A stretch of DNA of 64,000 bases from Helianthus annuus. Taxonomy: Eukaryota > Streptophyta > Magnoliopsida > Asterales > Asteraceae. Location of the stretch: contig NC_035434.2 of NCBI RefSeq assembly GCF_002127325.2, positions 77,879,343 to 77,943,342 on the forward strand, written 5' to 3'. The position numbers and the translations under genes are program-made. This document shows, one piece after another, positions 34,821 through 46,872 of this stretch (positions within the stretch are counted from its first letter, which is position 1; each line of letters opens with the position of its first letter). The notes under the pieces are model-generated. The model saw only the letters and a program-made list of their open reading frames with translations. It did no database searches and had not been told where the DNA came from.

Positions 34821-36058
34821 GTTTACATCACATGCCTTCATTTTGGTATGACATTTGGTTTGTTTAACATGGAACAATACATTCATTAACATTGATCACG
34901 CCATTCGTTAGTAGGTAGTGGTACCATAGGAATTGACAATTCCCATTCCTGAAATCCTGGGTTTGTTTGGATTGGAAGGAATGACCGAATTCGATATACA
35001 TAACTTAGGTACACCTTTAATTTGTTTAAGGGTTTATCGCCACAATCTCAAGGCTTGGATGTATGCATTTTCACAATACCGCATAAATGTTTGTATCAGT
35101 ATAGCATGCATTGTTCCACAAAACATAACGTTGATTTAAACCATGTTTTACTTCAATACCTTGTTTTGTGCATTATACACATGGTTTAGTTGATACATCT
35201 CACTTACCATACAAGATATATTTTGGGTACACATTACATGATCTACATTAAACATAAACATTTTGACATTGATATACATACTTGGTGGTTTACATTGAAC
35301 ATAGACATTTCGATATGGTTTACACAATAACACTTGACAATTGGTTTATTCATGAACAATCTACATGGTAGTTGGTTTGGGTAAATGGTTTGAATAACGT
35401 GGCGTATGTAATATGGTACAAACATGGTGGATACGCCGCTGGTACTTCCTATATATAAATGCTTGTATAATATTACATATCTTAGCGTTATCTAAATCAT
35501 TTCAGTTTAGACATATACGTTTTACACAAATAACATATTCTTCACAAGACATTATTTTTACAAACAACTTACCTCATACAAACTCATTTTACTAGGTTAT
35601 TCATTTAACCTTACACTTCATTTATACATATCATCTGATCTTATCGTTTTTCAAACGATTTACAAAACAAAACAATTTACAAGGTTCATGACTGACTGTT
35701 ATTAAACGTTTTCTTTAAACTCAAGTCATGAATCCCATTTTCACAAAACCTATGTATCTCACATGCATTTTTATGCTGACGTACCTACTTTCACATGTGT
35801 TTTCAGGAGCTGTTCCATAGGATGATGATCATGACACTAGGGCGGACCTGTGCCTTAGAGACTAAAAATGAAGATAGACTAGTTTAATTATGTCACGAAC
35901 TCTTTGTTTTCCTGTTTAAGACAATGTATTACGCTTGTTTAATAAATAAAATGTAACTTTGATTTCCATGGTTATGAAACAATTAATTCTGTCCCAACAC
36001 TCCCCGGCGTTTCCGCCGCGGTTGCATGTTATACGCGGCCGGCGTGTGACAGAAGAGT

Positions 36059-36071
36059 TGGTATCAGAGGC
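36059..36071 (+). other. Primer binding site of element E
   Basis: TGGTATCAGAGGC, 7 bp after the LTR, matches the 3' end complement of initiator tRNA-Met (TGGTATCAGAGC) except for its twelfth base. Confidence 0.8.
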
Positions 36072-36602
36072 AATGGTTATAGGGAATTAGGTTATTAGTA
36101 ATGCTTTGACCTAGACTATAACTTTCTAGGACCCTAACACAAGTTATCTTGTGTTTAGATTTTAAAACATGCACTTCACCTATCCTTAGGTGATAACCAC
36201 AACGAGAATTTCGATTCCGAATCCGCTTTGAAAATTAATCATCTGTTCTAGGATGATTGATTACTAGGTTTTGAACCCTCTGTTATATGGTTTTGAACCC
36301 TTTTGAATTTTCAAAAGTCTCGTCAAAGTTTTGGGCTTTAATAGTGTGAACACGTGCGAACTGGAAGAGTGAATGCCTGTAACCCTGAGTTTTCTGTCTA
36401 AGGCTAGAGTGTTCGTACAAATCCACATAATCGGACCAGTCACTCTTACCTGGGAACTCTTGGGGTGAGTGTTCACTTATAGGCGAACATGTCTTCGCAA
36501 TACATTATTTTTGACCCACTTACTTTGACTAGACATTTCGTGTCGCTTGTTTGCTTTGCGATGCGTAACCACTCGTTTCCTTTCATGTTTTCCTCCTTTA
36601 GA
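36072..36602 (+). other. Untranslated leader of element E
   Basis: No coding sequence was recognised. It aligns with the leader of F (56928-57518) over most of its length. The gag ATG follows CTCCTTTAGA. Confidence 0.6.
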
Positions 36603-37814
36603 ATGCCTCCTCGACGCGAACACCAGATAGCAACTGCCGAGCTGGCAGAAATTATTGCGCAGCAGATGGCTGCTCAATTCCCAAATCTCTTTGCTCAATG
36701 GAACCAGGCCAACAACAACAACAATGGTACATGCAATTTCAAGAATTTTAACTCGGCTAAACCACTCAAGTTTAGTGGTTCTGAGGGAGCAACTGGGCTT
36801 CTTCAATGGTTCGAGAGCATTGAGAATACTTTTCGCCATGTTCAGTGTCCGGATAATCGCAAGGTCGAGTTTTCTCCAAGCGTGTTTCAAAAGAGGGCTC
36901 TTACATGGTGGAATGGGGTAATGAGAGACCGTGGTGCAGACGTTGCTCTAGCACAGACATGGGCTGAGCTCTTATGATGAGGGATTTTTGTCCTCGTCAT
37001 GAACAACGAGCGTTGGAGAAGGAGTTTGATGATTTGAAACAAGATAGTGGCAAGCACAGGGCATATACTGATAAGTTTGAGGAGTTGAGTCTACTTTGCC
37101 CGACTATGGTTGCCCCACTCGACAAGGCTATCGAAAGGTACATCGACGGCCTACCTGACTCAGTACAAGACATCATTACTGGTAGTAACCCTACCACACT
37201 CCGTCAGGCGATCGAGTTATCAGCGACATTGACTGAGTCGCAGATTCGAAAGAATAAATTACACAGGAAGGGTGACAAGGGCAAGAAACAGTCGTCTGAC
37301 AAGGAAGATAGCAAGAAAGGTCAAAACAAGAATGGAAAGGATTCTGGTTCATCAAAAAGGGCAAAGAAGCGTAAGGCTTCCCAGAACTATGCTGTCACTG
37401 CCCAAGCTAACCAGGCAGCTCCCAACCAACCCGCACAGCCTCCAGCAAAGAAGCCCTATTCAGGAAGTGCACCTTTGTGCAATAGATGCAACATTCACCA
37501 TCAGCCGCAATATCAGTGCCGTTTCTGTACTAACTGTGGGAAGTCAGGTCATCTTGCCGATGTTTGTTGGTTTGCTCAAAATCGCGCAGTTCAGAACCCT
37601 GCTCAACAAGTTGCTCAACCTCCTGCTCAGCAACAGGGTCAAACTGCACGACCACAATACCCACCAGGTGCTTGCTACAACTGTAGGGATCTGACCCACT
37701 ACAGAAACCGGTGCCCAAGGCTAGCAAACCAGAACCAGAATGCAAACCAAAATCAGGCTCAGGCTCGAGGGCGAGTCTTCAACATGAATGCTCAAGAGGC
37801 ACAAGCAGACAATG
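36603..37814 (+). pseudogene. Element E gag, frameshifted and cut by element G
   Basis: The start MPPRREHQIATAELAEI is shared with F. The capsid-like retrotransposon gag region includes LKFSGSEGATGLLQWFES and ALTWWNGVMRDRG. A loss of about 7 nt near 36970, relative to F, breaks the frame, which continues at 36974. Two CCHC knuckles follow: CTNCGKSGHLADVC and a variant, CYNCRDLTHYRNRC. The frame is cut at 37814 by the LTR of G, which supplies the stop. The continuation lies at 46873. The frameshift would separate capsid from nucleocapsid, so this copy is defective. Confidence 0.88.
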
Positions 37815-38302
37815 TGTAGGATTGTATTCTGACCCGAACGAGTCTATCAGAGGAGTTTGATCAGATACAGGTGTGGAAAACAAGTACCTGACGTAGAAAC
37901 AGCTAGATATCTTCTTAATTCTCTTTTCTGATTAATTTGACAGCTTTTACATTCAGTTCTCACACTGGCAGCACCTCGGTATGGAAGTCTAAGTGTTACA
38001 AATGAGGTCCTCTTATATGGTATATATAGGTGAGGAGGTCCCCTTATACGGCATGTCCATATAAGCGAACCTGATAGGTTCCTTATACGGCATGTCCGTA
38101 TAAGCGGACCTGACGAATAAGCTAACCTACCATGTCCGAATAAGCGGACCTGACATAAAAGAGGACCTACTATGTCTGTATAAGCGGACCTACACTCTAA
38201 AACACGTAAACTCTCCAGTTTTCTCGTAAAACACGCCCTAATCTATACATTACAATGAAAGACTCGATCTAAGACGAAATCAACAGATGTAGTGCACCAA
38301 CA
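37815..38302 (-). repeat. 3' LTR of element G (488 bp)
   Basis: The LTR runs TGTAGGAT...CACCAACA on the plus strand. It contains a TATATATA box (38021-38028) and, upstream of it on the minus strand, a series of palindromes such as CTTATACGG/CCGTATAAG (38082-38104) with GCGGACC motifs (38040-38195). Confidence 0.93.
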
Positions 38303-38314
38303 GACTCCCCCTCA
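38303..38314 (-). other. Polypurine tract of element G
   Basis: The minus strand reads TGAGGGGGAGTC beside the 3' LTR. Additional AGGGGGAG copies lie at 38413-38420, 38659-38666, 39698-39705 and 39854-39861. Confidence 0.8.
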
Positions 38315-40500
38315 GATGTTGATGGAGTCGACTATCGAGTCACAACAATGTTGTGTTTTCACATCTACATTCTTGATCAGTCTCTGGGCTTTTCTTTCTC
38401 TCTATCTTCAGTCTCCCCCTCTCGATTTACTGGTATTCCTTTGTTCCTCAGTAACATCTTCAGGATCGTTGTCTGGCTTTCCGTCTAACAACTTCTCATC
38501 TTATCCTGCAAAAGCTCTACCTCAAAGTAAATTTCTTTCACATATATATTTCAAACATATAACCCTGCACCAATTCAGACTCTCCTTCAAAACAAACACA
38601 GATTTTGATGAACCATTTGAAAGGTTAGATTATGAAAACATTTAATTTCACACAAACACTCCCCCTCAAATGTTGCTCATCATGTTTAGCACTCGGAATT
38701 TTGAAAATCAGCTATTCAACATCAGTTGTCGAAAATCTTTTTGACTTTTTCAAAAATTTATGCTAAAACACACTGAAAATCTTTTTGGATTTTGAAATAA
38801 AGAAACCTGTAATGCAGTAAAGAAAATATTTACAGACAATATTTTTGTGAGTTCGTGTAAGAGGATCATATCAGTTTATGAGACATGTCACTAACACCGT
38901 TAAGCTTGATTGCATTTTCAGTTCGAAACAATTCACCTAGATTGTCAGTATATTGATCCACTGAAATTTTCACACAAAGTTCAATTGATCCGAGATACGA
39001 TATTAATGTCTTAAGAACTTAAACTTATCCGTGTGTCCCACTACTTGAATATACTCCCGTATCCAGATCCCAATATTCAGTCTTACAGGTGAGTATACCA
39101 CAGATGATATCTGTTCAGGGGTTAAATGCGAAACCGTGAGAGCTCAGGTCAGAACTTCCGTTCAGCAGAGAGATGACGGCTCGACTTTTGGTGTGTCCCC
39201 TTTAGAGGATCTTTTGATTACAACAGCAGCGACTATCAATTTTATTGTTTATCAGCTTGCTGAGGGCGATGCTGTGTTTCAAGCATTTGCGGAAAGCATT
39301 ATCCGGGGACTAGGTCAGTACTTCCATACAGCAGAAGTCCTGGGATAATACCCCAGATATCATTGAGCATAAAGACCTAGTATCTCAGAATAAGGGACCT
39401 TTCAAAGAAAATTTCAGGGGTTACCTATATATCCAAGTTTGTGTTAACCCACAGAACAAGCAAGTTTGAAATTTAGTTTATATCTCGTCACAATTTACTA
39501 AATGTGTAAAAACCTACTGGCATATCCTCAGTGAGATTGTTTATCACATTTTATCTTTACATTTCTTTAGCATGTTGTGATAGCCTACTGATGTACTATC
39601 ATTTCCTCTTTTCACAATGAAACTCATTTTTGAATTTTATCATGTTTTTGGCTTTTTCAAATTTTCAAATGTTTTTGGATTTTCAGAAATTTCCCTACTC
39701 CCCCTAAAATGCAAACACATTTCAAAGAAAATTTGAAAACTTCTAGACTCTTGACCCACTAGAAACATGAAAAGTAAAACAAACTGTACAGAAACTTGAC
39801 AACTGACATCGAATCACATCAAATCGCCATTCACTAGGCATAAACAATCTGAACTCCCCCTTTCAACAAACCATTTTCTCATTTAGATCTCAAAACACTT
39901 AAGTTTGTTTTAATCGAAATGATTTTTCCGGAAAATAAGTTTGTGTTTACCACTTTTAAGTTTACCACTTATGAAGCATGGGGATATGGTTCATCATCTT
40001 GTTTATCAATCTCATATGAATAATAAATCAAGTACAACTTAATGTCCCTGATTTATCATTTGCAGTTCAGAATCACTGTACCACTTGTAGATATAAACTC
40101 TTCAAAGTATAACCACAAATACCACTTGTAGATCAAAAATACCATATGTAGGTTTTGCTGTAGGAATTAAACATCTACAGAAACCTCTTTACCACTTGTC
40201 AAATTATTCAGAAAAATGCCGATTCCTGCTTCTCAATTACCAACCTGGAAGCTCCGGCGTAGTCCTTCAACCTGTAAAATTCAAACACTATTCAAAATCT
40301 TTCAAACAAACTTTTCAAACACTAGAATGATGCTGATTCCTGATCCACGATATAAACTTGGGATCTCCGGCATAGTCCTTCATCCTGTAAAATCCAAAAC
40401 ACTATTCAAATTCTTTCAAACAAACTATTCAAACACTAGAAAGATGCCGATTCCTGATCCACGATATAAACTTGGGATCTCCGGCATAGTCCTTCGACTA
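38315..40500 (-). other. Non-coding 3' region of element G
   Basis: No pol domain in any frame. It contains the block shared with D (about 38840-39640) and, next to gag, two and a half tandem copies of a ~115-bp unit (40212-40500) marked by GATGCCGATTCCTGATCCACG and CCGGCATAGTCCTTC. Confidence 0.75.
40212..40500. repeat. ~115-bp tandem repeat downstream of G gag
   Basis: GATTCCTG recurs near 40220, 40334 and 40449 with collinear flanks. The first unit is divergent. It begins right after the gag frame ends. Confidence 0.8.
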
Positions 40501-43500
40501 TCATGGAAAACAAACTTCCATCCAAGTCTTTTCAGACTTGATGGATTTCAACTCTTGCGTAGTGGGGTTGTATGTTGCCTTTTTAGTTGCGTAAAAGTCT
40601 TTAACCCCCATCGCTTTCCCACTTGACATTTTCCCAAAAATCTTTTTAACATTCCCGTTAAATGTTTTCTCGACATCAAAATCTTTTTTCTCAATGTAAA
40701 ACTGATTTGAAATCTCAGTTTTTCCAATTTTCTTCTTAACTTCCTCAAATTTTAGTGACGGAAATTCTTCATCATTCACTCAAATTTTCTTCTCAACTTG
40801 TGGCTCTTCTGGCTTTATGGAACCAGATTCATTGCCGACATTCACATCAACCTTTTTAACAACCCACACCTGGTTGTCTTTTTCTTTCTTTTTGTAAAAA
40901 TTCTTTTCCGAACACTCACCAACCTCATATTTAGAATTTTCAAAACATTTAAGTCTATTGGTTGGTGGTTCAACATCAGCAACTTTGTCTTTTAATTTCT
41001 GAGAAACTCCCTGTTTTGTTTTTGCATTTGTCGAACAGTTCCATGCAATATGACCAACTTCATTGCGTCGATAACAGGTACGAGTCTCTCTTTGATAAAA
41101 CACTGCAGTTCCATTTTTCTTCTTTTCAGCAAGAAACTCCTGGTTTGACTGTCTCCAGAATGGTTTCTTCTGTTCTTCATCTGAGCTTCCACCTGACACA
41201 AATTCTGTTTTTGTTTTAGAATTTTTATCATTTTTATAATTTTCTGGTGGAACAAATCCTAATCCTTTCTTTTTGTAGCTACGATTTTGGTTAGGTTTCT
41301 TTTGAAAACCAGGACCAGAATTGTAACCTTTTTTCTTGTTTAAACGTTGTTGAACTCTTGAAGTGTATTTTTTAGGTTTTTCAGTAAGATATAAATCTTT
41401 TATTTCAGAAATATTGATTTCTGTCATTTTGAAAACCTTTTTGATCATGTCAAAACGAACACTTCTTATTGGAAATTCTTTGTCATAATATAATTTGTCC
41501 GAATCATTTAAAGTGTATACAACTTCAAATGTTTCATCATCCAAATTTGCTTTTGATAACAAAAATTCTATACTATAAGACCGTTTAACCGACGAATTTT
41601 GACTGTTGACTGACGACTTTGACCCTCCAGACTCAGATTTCGACTCGGACTCCTCATCAGTATCCAACACCTGATCGACCACCTTTTTAATTAACTCAGA
41701 CTCATGATCGGTATCGGACGAGGTAAACGTGACATCAATGTTGTCTGGTAAAACGTCAGTTGTGTCGGTTTTTAACTTTATATTGACTGCTTTCTCAAGT
41801 TGCTCCTCATTTGGTTTCCTAGGAGAATACCCATCCCAAATTGGAGGCGGACACTTGTTATAGCTAACAGTCGGTTTCTTACCACAGTCTTTCTTCTTCC
41901 TTGGCTTCTCGTCTTGAAAAGCTTCCAAACCTGCAACAGTTGGGTAAACACGATCAATGAGATAATCAGAAGTAGTATAGCTTAACAATAACCGCCTAAT
42001 TCTCTCATTTTCGATCTTTTCAGTTTCCAACTCTTGCTTCCATTTGGCACTCTCTTCAATGTAGAAATTGATCGCTTTTTGTTTTGACATCAAAGTTGCA
42101 TTCATCATTGTCAGTACCTGTTCTCTTTCTGAGTTTGTAGTTTGGAGACCCGTTACTGTTTTGTTCAAGACATCGTATGATTCTTTCACATAATTGAGGT
42201 TGAACAGTAACTGCTCCTTCTTCTTCTCGTACTCAGCTATAATGTCGTCTTTTGCTGCACATTCCTTGCAAGCTTCCAAACACTTCTCACAAGGCTTGAC
42301 GACTTCAACAATCTTCTCAACCTCGATTGTTTTCACAACTTCTATCACTTTTTCAGCTACAGTCACCTTTTCTTCTTCTTTCTCCACTTCGGTAACCTTC
42401 CCAGCTACATTTTCAACATTTTGAACATCACCTTCAGACTTCTCTTGTTGTTCTATAGCCTTCAGTGTATTCATGCGATCTGCAAAATAAACATGAAAAC
42501 TTTTAGGAGAAAAATGAGATTCAGCAACATTTACATATTTTTCTTCTTCATCATCACTGCTTTTGTCAACCGGTGATTGATCAAACTCTACAGATTTTTC
42601 TGAATCAGCATCTGATACACCAGAATCAGACGGTGTTTTATCAAATACAACTGCTTTTTCTGAAACAACCTCATTTTGTACACTCTCATCAGAACTCGAT
42701 AAACTCTCATCTGAAACCTCCGAAATTTCTCCAGATCTTTCTGAAAGTTCATCGGTACTTTCTGAATTTCCATCAGACACAACAGACTTTTCATCCTCAC
42801 TAGACACATTCTCCCCAATCGATTTCATCCAAGTAGCAAACAGATCTGGCTCTCGGACGATCTTGGCAATGAAAGCTTTAAACTCTCCCTTCTCGTCAAC
42901 AAACATATCCCAGCTGAAGCCTTCAGGAAGTCTTTCATCATCTTGGTCGATTATGCGTGCTGCTTTGCCTTCAGATAATATGTAATCACTCCAGCTAAAA
43001 TCCACAACACATGCTCTTTTGGGGTCTTCAATCTTCCTCCCATGAGCCGTCTGTGGTTCTTGAGATTGACCAACTTGTTGATAGATAGCTTTACGGTAGT
43101 AATCATCTTTCCCAAATGGATTCTGTGCTCCGCTAGCTTCTCTTCCCTTGCACTCCCGCTTGAAATGGCCTTTCTCCCTGCACCGAAAACAAGTAACTTT
43201 AGATTTATCAAAACCTAAAGTAGATACATGAGCATCAAGAAAGTCATTTCTCCCAGTGATGGTTTTGAACTTCTCAGCACGTCGAAGAACACTTGCAAGA
43301 CACCATTTGATATCCATGAGTTCCATCTCTTCGGCGTCTATTTGATCGTAATCCTCTTTGGTGAGCATAGGATTTCCGATCCGACCGGCAACTAGACCTT
43401 CATAGGATAACAGAACAGAACCCAGAAGTGCCATATGGTCTTTTGCAGTGTCTTCAGAGAAGCTTTGACCTTCTGGAAGGTTGAGGGCTATATTGCATTG

Positions 43501-44454
43501 AATCACATATCCATTTCCTGCTTTTGTACTCTGAGACTGAAAACTTGTGTTTGTCTCTTTAGGATTTACACTCGGAAATGATGAAAACCTGCTGCTACTA
43601 ATGTTTGAACCCTGATCAGCTTTGTCAGATGAATCACCAGCACTGAATGCCGTCTAAATTTTTGGACTTTTCTCAGACTCAGTGGCTGAAATGCTACCCC
43701 TGTAGTACAGTTTCACATCTTGTTGACCACTCGGACTATTCATCCTGGTGATCTTTTGCTGTTCCAGATTCTGAGCCTCTAATTTTTTGATAAATTGTCC
43801 AATTGTCAGTCCGTCATAAACACCCGTGTTTTTCAATATCATCAAATACGTTCCCCACTCCTTCTGAGGTAACACATCAGCCAACTTATCCACATACTCT
43901 TCACGACTTTTATCAACACCAATCATTGTCAATGATCGCACTAAGTGACAGTATCTTTCAATCAGCTTCTTAGTATCCTCTCCTGGTAAGCTGCTAAAAA
44001 GATCAAACTCTTTCTTAAGCAATGCCTTTTTGCTTTTAATCATACTCTCACTTCCCTCGAATTTGACTTTAAGAGCATCCCATATCGACTTAGCAGTTTT
44101 GTCGTGTTCTAACAGAATGAATATATCTTCTTTAATCGCTTGTTGCAATAAACTGATCATCATTTTCTCCGCTCTGTACATTGCACGTTCTTGATCTGTG
44201 AATTCGGATATCTGTTTGATAACATTCACCTCTGTTCTCGGTAACACATACTTCTTCAAGATACATTCCCATGATCTAAGATGATTTGCTTGAACCCAGT
44301 TTTCAAATCTATCCTTCCACCCGTAGTATTCTTCGATACTCATCAATTTCGGGGGTTTCTGGGTGGTTCCCGTCTCGTTTTCTAGATTCATGGCTTGAGC
44401 AATCGCAGCTGGTGAAGATGATGTTGCAAACGCGTTATAAAACTCAGTATCCAT
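40501..44454 (-). pseudogene. Element G gag, about 1318 codons with two in-frame stops
   Basis: It starts at ATG 44454 (MDTEFYNAFATSS). Residues 1-260 form a UBN2-type copia gag domain (YYGWKDRFENWVQ, IWDALKVKFEG, YCHLVRSLTMIG, YVDKLADVLPQKEW). A UAG at 43656-43654 and a UGA at 40782-40780 interrupt an otherwise single frame. The middle has a CCHC knuckle, CFRCREKGHFKREC, and a long Ser/Glu/Asp-rich stretch (about 41,500-42,850 on the plus strand). A Lys/Glu/Val-rich probable coiled coil (EVEKEEEKVTVAEKVIEVVK) with CEKCLEACKECAAKD follows. Nearer the end is a degenerate second knuckle (CYRRNEVGHIAWNC, first ligand pair altered), then a tail with EFPSL and KTWMEVCF. Sirevirus gags are known for coiled coils, but this is about twice the usual length. 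The stops could be decay or readthrough sites. Confidence 0.88.
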
Positions 44455-46369
44455 GTTTCAGACTTGTATCACCTGATGATCTCGAATTACCTGATGATCT
44501 CGAATTACCTGACGTACCACAAACAAACAAAAAAACACAATCAGTTTAAAAACACTTATCAACTAACAGAAAGGAACTGATACTCGAATAGGTGAATATT
44601 CTGTGCGGACTGAAGTTTAACTTGGCAAACTGTGAGAACTTCTTTGACACGGATCAAAATCAAACGAACAAATTCACTACGGACGAACTGATGGACTTTC
44701 AAACGACGTGATGAACTTTTGACAACTTGTGAACTCCAAATTATACAAACTGAAACTAACTTCCAAGTGAACTGATTTCTATCAAACAAATTGAATCTTT
44801 TCAAGCGACTTGAACACACTAAGCGAACTGATGAACTTTCAAACGACCTTGCCCTACTTCCAATCGACCTGACGAGATTCAAACGAACTGAACCTTTGAA
44901 TGATCAAACCGGGTGAATTGGTTGGTTTTTCGATTTAGTCACACTACACAAATTCTTGGACGATCCCTTTAGCTAGTTGACTTTTTGACCAATTTCAATT
45001 AGTCGAGATGGGCCGAAACTTGTATACCAGAAAAATCGATAGGCCTTTCAACAATAAACGACAAACTAATAAACGATACTAAGTGTTCGGTTGCCGAAAC
45101 TTGGATTGGGCCACTTTAAATGACCAAGGAAAACAATTTTGGGCTTAACGATTCAAATCTGATTGTACCGATAATGAATTCTCGTAACCCCTTTTTTTAA
45201 AACAATATTAATCACCACAAAAATGCCATTGGGCCATATGATCATTGATTAACACCCTTTATAAAACTGACAACCTACAACATCAATATCTTTTAATTGG
45301 GCCGCATATGTATAAGTTTTGACAATTGGGGTGGTGCAAAAGTTGATGGCCTTGACATCACGTGAACACAATGACAACAACTTACCAACAATTTTTAATA
45401 CTTCACCCTCATTAGGCCGATTACTGTTAATGGGCGGCAATATATGAGTTACTAAATCAAATGATTGGGCCGTTTAATGAACCAATGTCAATCAGTATAT
45501 ATGTAAGAAAATGATAGGGCCGAGATCTAAAATAATACATGCAAAGTCTTAATGTCTTTGATTTAACCGTCCCACTACCTTTTGTCACTCTTTGATTGCA
45601 CCGTTAAGTTGGAATATTAAAAACAATTGTTGGCAGGTTGTTATTTGCTCATGAATCCGGTCACATGCAAACTGATTCAACAACACCTTTAAATGACTGA
45701 CAACACACGTGATCACAGAGTTGAATCTTATCAATTTTAGGCTGCCAATACTTTGTTTCTGACACACTTTACTTCATACCACAGTGTTAACGGTGACTTA
45801 TAAGCGGATCTAAAGAGACACCATTATCACATAAGCGAACCTAATGTTATGACCAATATGCGAATCTGTTGAACAAATAAGCGAACCACACAAGTTGATC
45901 AATGAGCGGACCAAACACTTATTTTGGAGCGGACCTATTATTGCTGTCAGAAAAGCGAACCAGTTTTGTCTTATGAGCGGACCTTGTATGTTATTATTTT
46001 GAGCGAACCTATAATGTCTTTTGAGCGAACCAAAATGTTATAAGCGGACCTCAAAAGATACCAAAAGCGGACCTGTATGGTGATCGAAAAAGCGAACCAC
46101 ACTAATATTTTGGAGCGAATCTATAGATGTACATACGAGCGGACCTGTACGTTTGACGCGAAAACGAACCGAAAAACCTCGATTTCTCCTAAACGGCTAG
46201 GAGTTTCGATCTGAAACTTGGTAGGGTTGTAGATCAGGTATACACGCACAACATATCCAAAAATCAGCTGAAACGGACCGTGAAATCTCGGTCTGACGAA
46301 GAAAGAAGGTGTAGAAGTAAGAATACGTGATGAAATCCAGCAAATCTATGTAGAACTCCTCCTCCTGAA
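44455..46369 (-). other. Leader of element G with GCGRACC motif array
   Basis: About 1.9 kb between PBS and gag with no coding sequence. At 44590-44890 there are imperfect repeats of CGAACTGATGAACTTTCAAACGAC. At 45790-46160 about fifteen copies of RRGCGRAYCW (for example AAGCGGACCT, GAGCGAACCA) are spaced 20-30 bp apart. Confidence 0.7.
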
Positions 46370-46381
46370 GCTCTGATACCA
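46370..46381 (-). other. Primer binding site of element G
   Basis: The minus strand reads TGGTATCAGAGC, an exact 12-nt complement of initiator tRNA-Met, 2 bp inside the 5' LTR. Confidence 0.92.
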
Positions 46382-46383
46382 CT

Positions 46384-46872
46384 TGTAGGATCGGATTCTG
46401 ACCCAAACGAGTCTATCAGAGGAGTTTGATCAGATACAGGTGCGGAAAACAAGTACCTGACGTAGAAACAGCTAGATATCTTCTTAATTCTCTTTTCTGA
46501 TTAATTTGACAGCTTTTACATTCAGTTCTCACACCGGCAGCACCTCGGTATGGAAATCTAAGTGTTACAAATGAGGTCCTCTTATATGGTATATATAGGT
46601 GAGGAGGTCCCCTTATACGGCATGTCCATATAAGCGAACCTGATAGTTTCCCTTATACGGCATGTCCGTATAAGCGGACCTGATGAATAAGCTAACCTAC
46701 CATGTCCGAATAAGCGGACCTGACATAAAAGAGGACCTACTATGTCCGTATAAGCGGACGTACACTCTAAAACACGTAAACTCTCCAGTTTTCTCGTAAA
46801 ACACGCCCTAATCTATACATTACAATGAAAGACTTGATCTAAGACGAAATCAACAGATGTAGTGCACCAACA
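46384..46872 (-). repeat. 5' LTR of element G (489 bp)
   Basis: Direct repeat of 37815-38302 with about a dozen differences. TATATATA lies at 46590-46597; palindromes and GCGGACC motifs lie upstream of it (46605-46765). Confidence 0.93.

Larger units (their letters stand above)
32445..36051 (+). repeat. 5' LTR of element E (3607 bp)
   Basis: It begins TGTAACATTTGTGCTTG and ends GGCGTGTGACA. It matches 50246-53627 plus 63726-63950 along its full length. A TATA box lies at 33519 and a tandem 55-bp repeat at 34541-34820. Short open frames within it recur in all LTR copies and have no family resemblance; they are not genes. Confidence 0.95.
37815..46872 (-). mobile_element. Element G: gag-only Sirevirus-like copia element, 9058 bp
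   Basis: It is flanked by CAATG (37810-37814 and 46873-46877) within E. LTRs of 488-489 bp enclose, in transcription order, an initiator-Met PBS, a leader of about 1.9 kb, a very long gag (44454-40501) and about 2.2 kb of non-coding DNA with five AGGGGGAG tracts. There is no protease, integrase, reverse transcriptase or RNase H. The LTRs differ at roughly a dozen sites by eye, so the insertion is recent. Two in-frame stops are the only lesions in gag. It must borrow pol from an autonomous relative. Confidence 0.9.

Noticed and set aside
34933..35600. Open frames of 60-68 codons recurring in the E and F LTRs (also 52734-53396, 55965-56523, 62932-63341)
   Set aside because: They recur because the LTRs are duplicated. 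They lie on both strands, have no motifs, and differ in ends between copies.
36489..36602. Longer N-terminus of the E gag starting at 36489
   Set aside because: The related gag in F starts at the ATG corresponding to 36603; upstream residues are not conserved.
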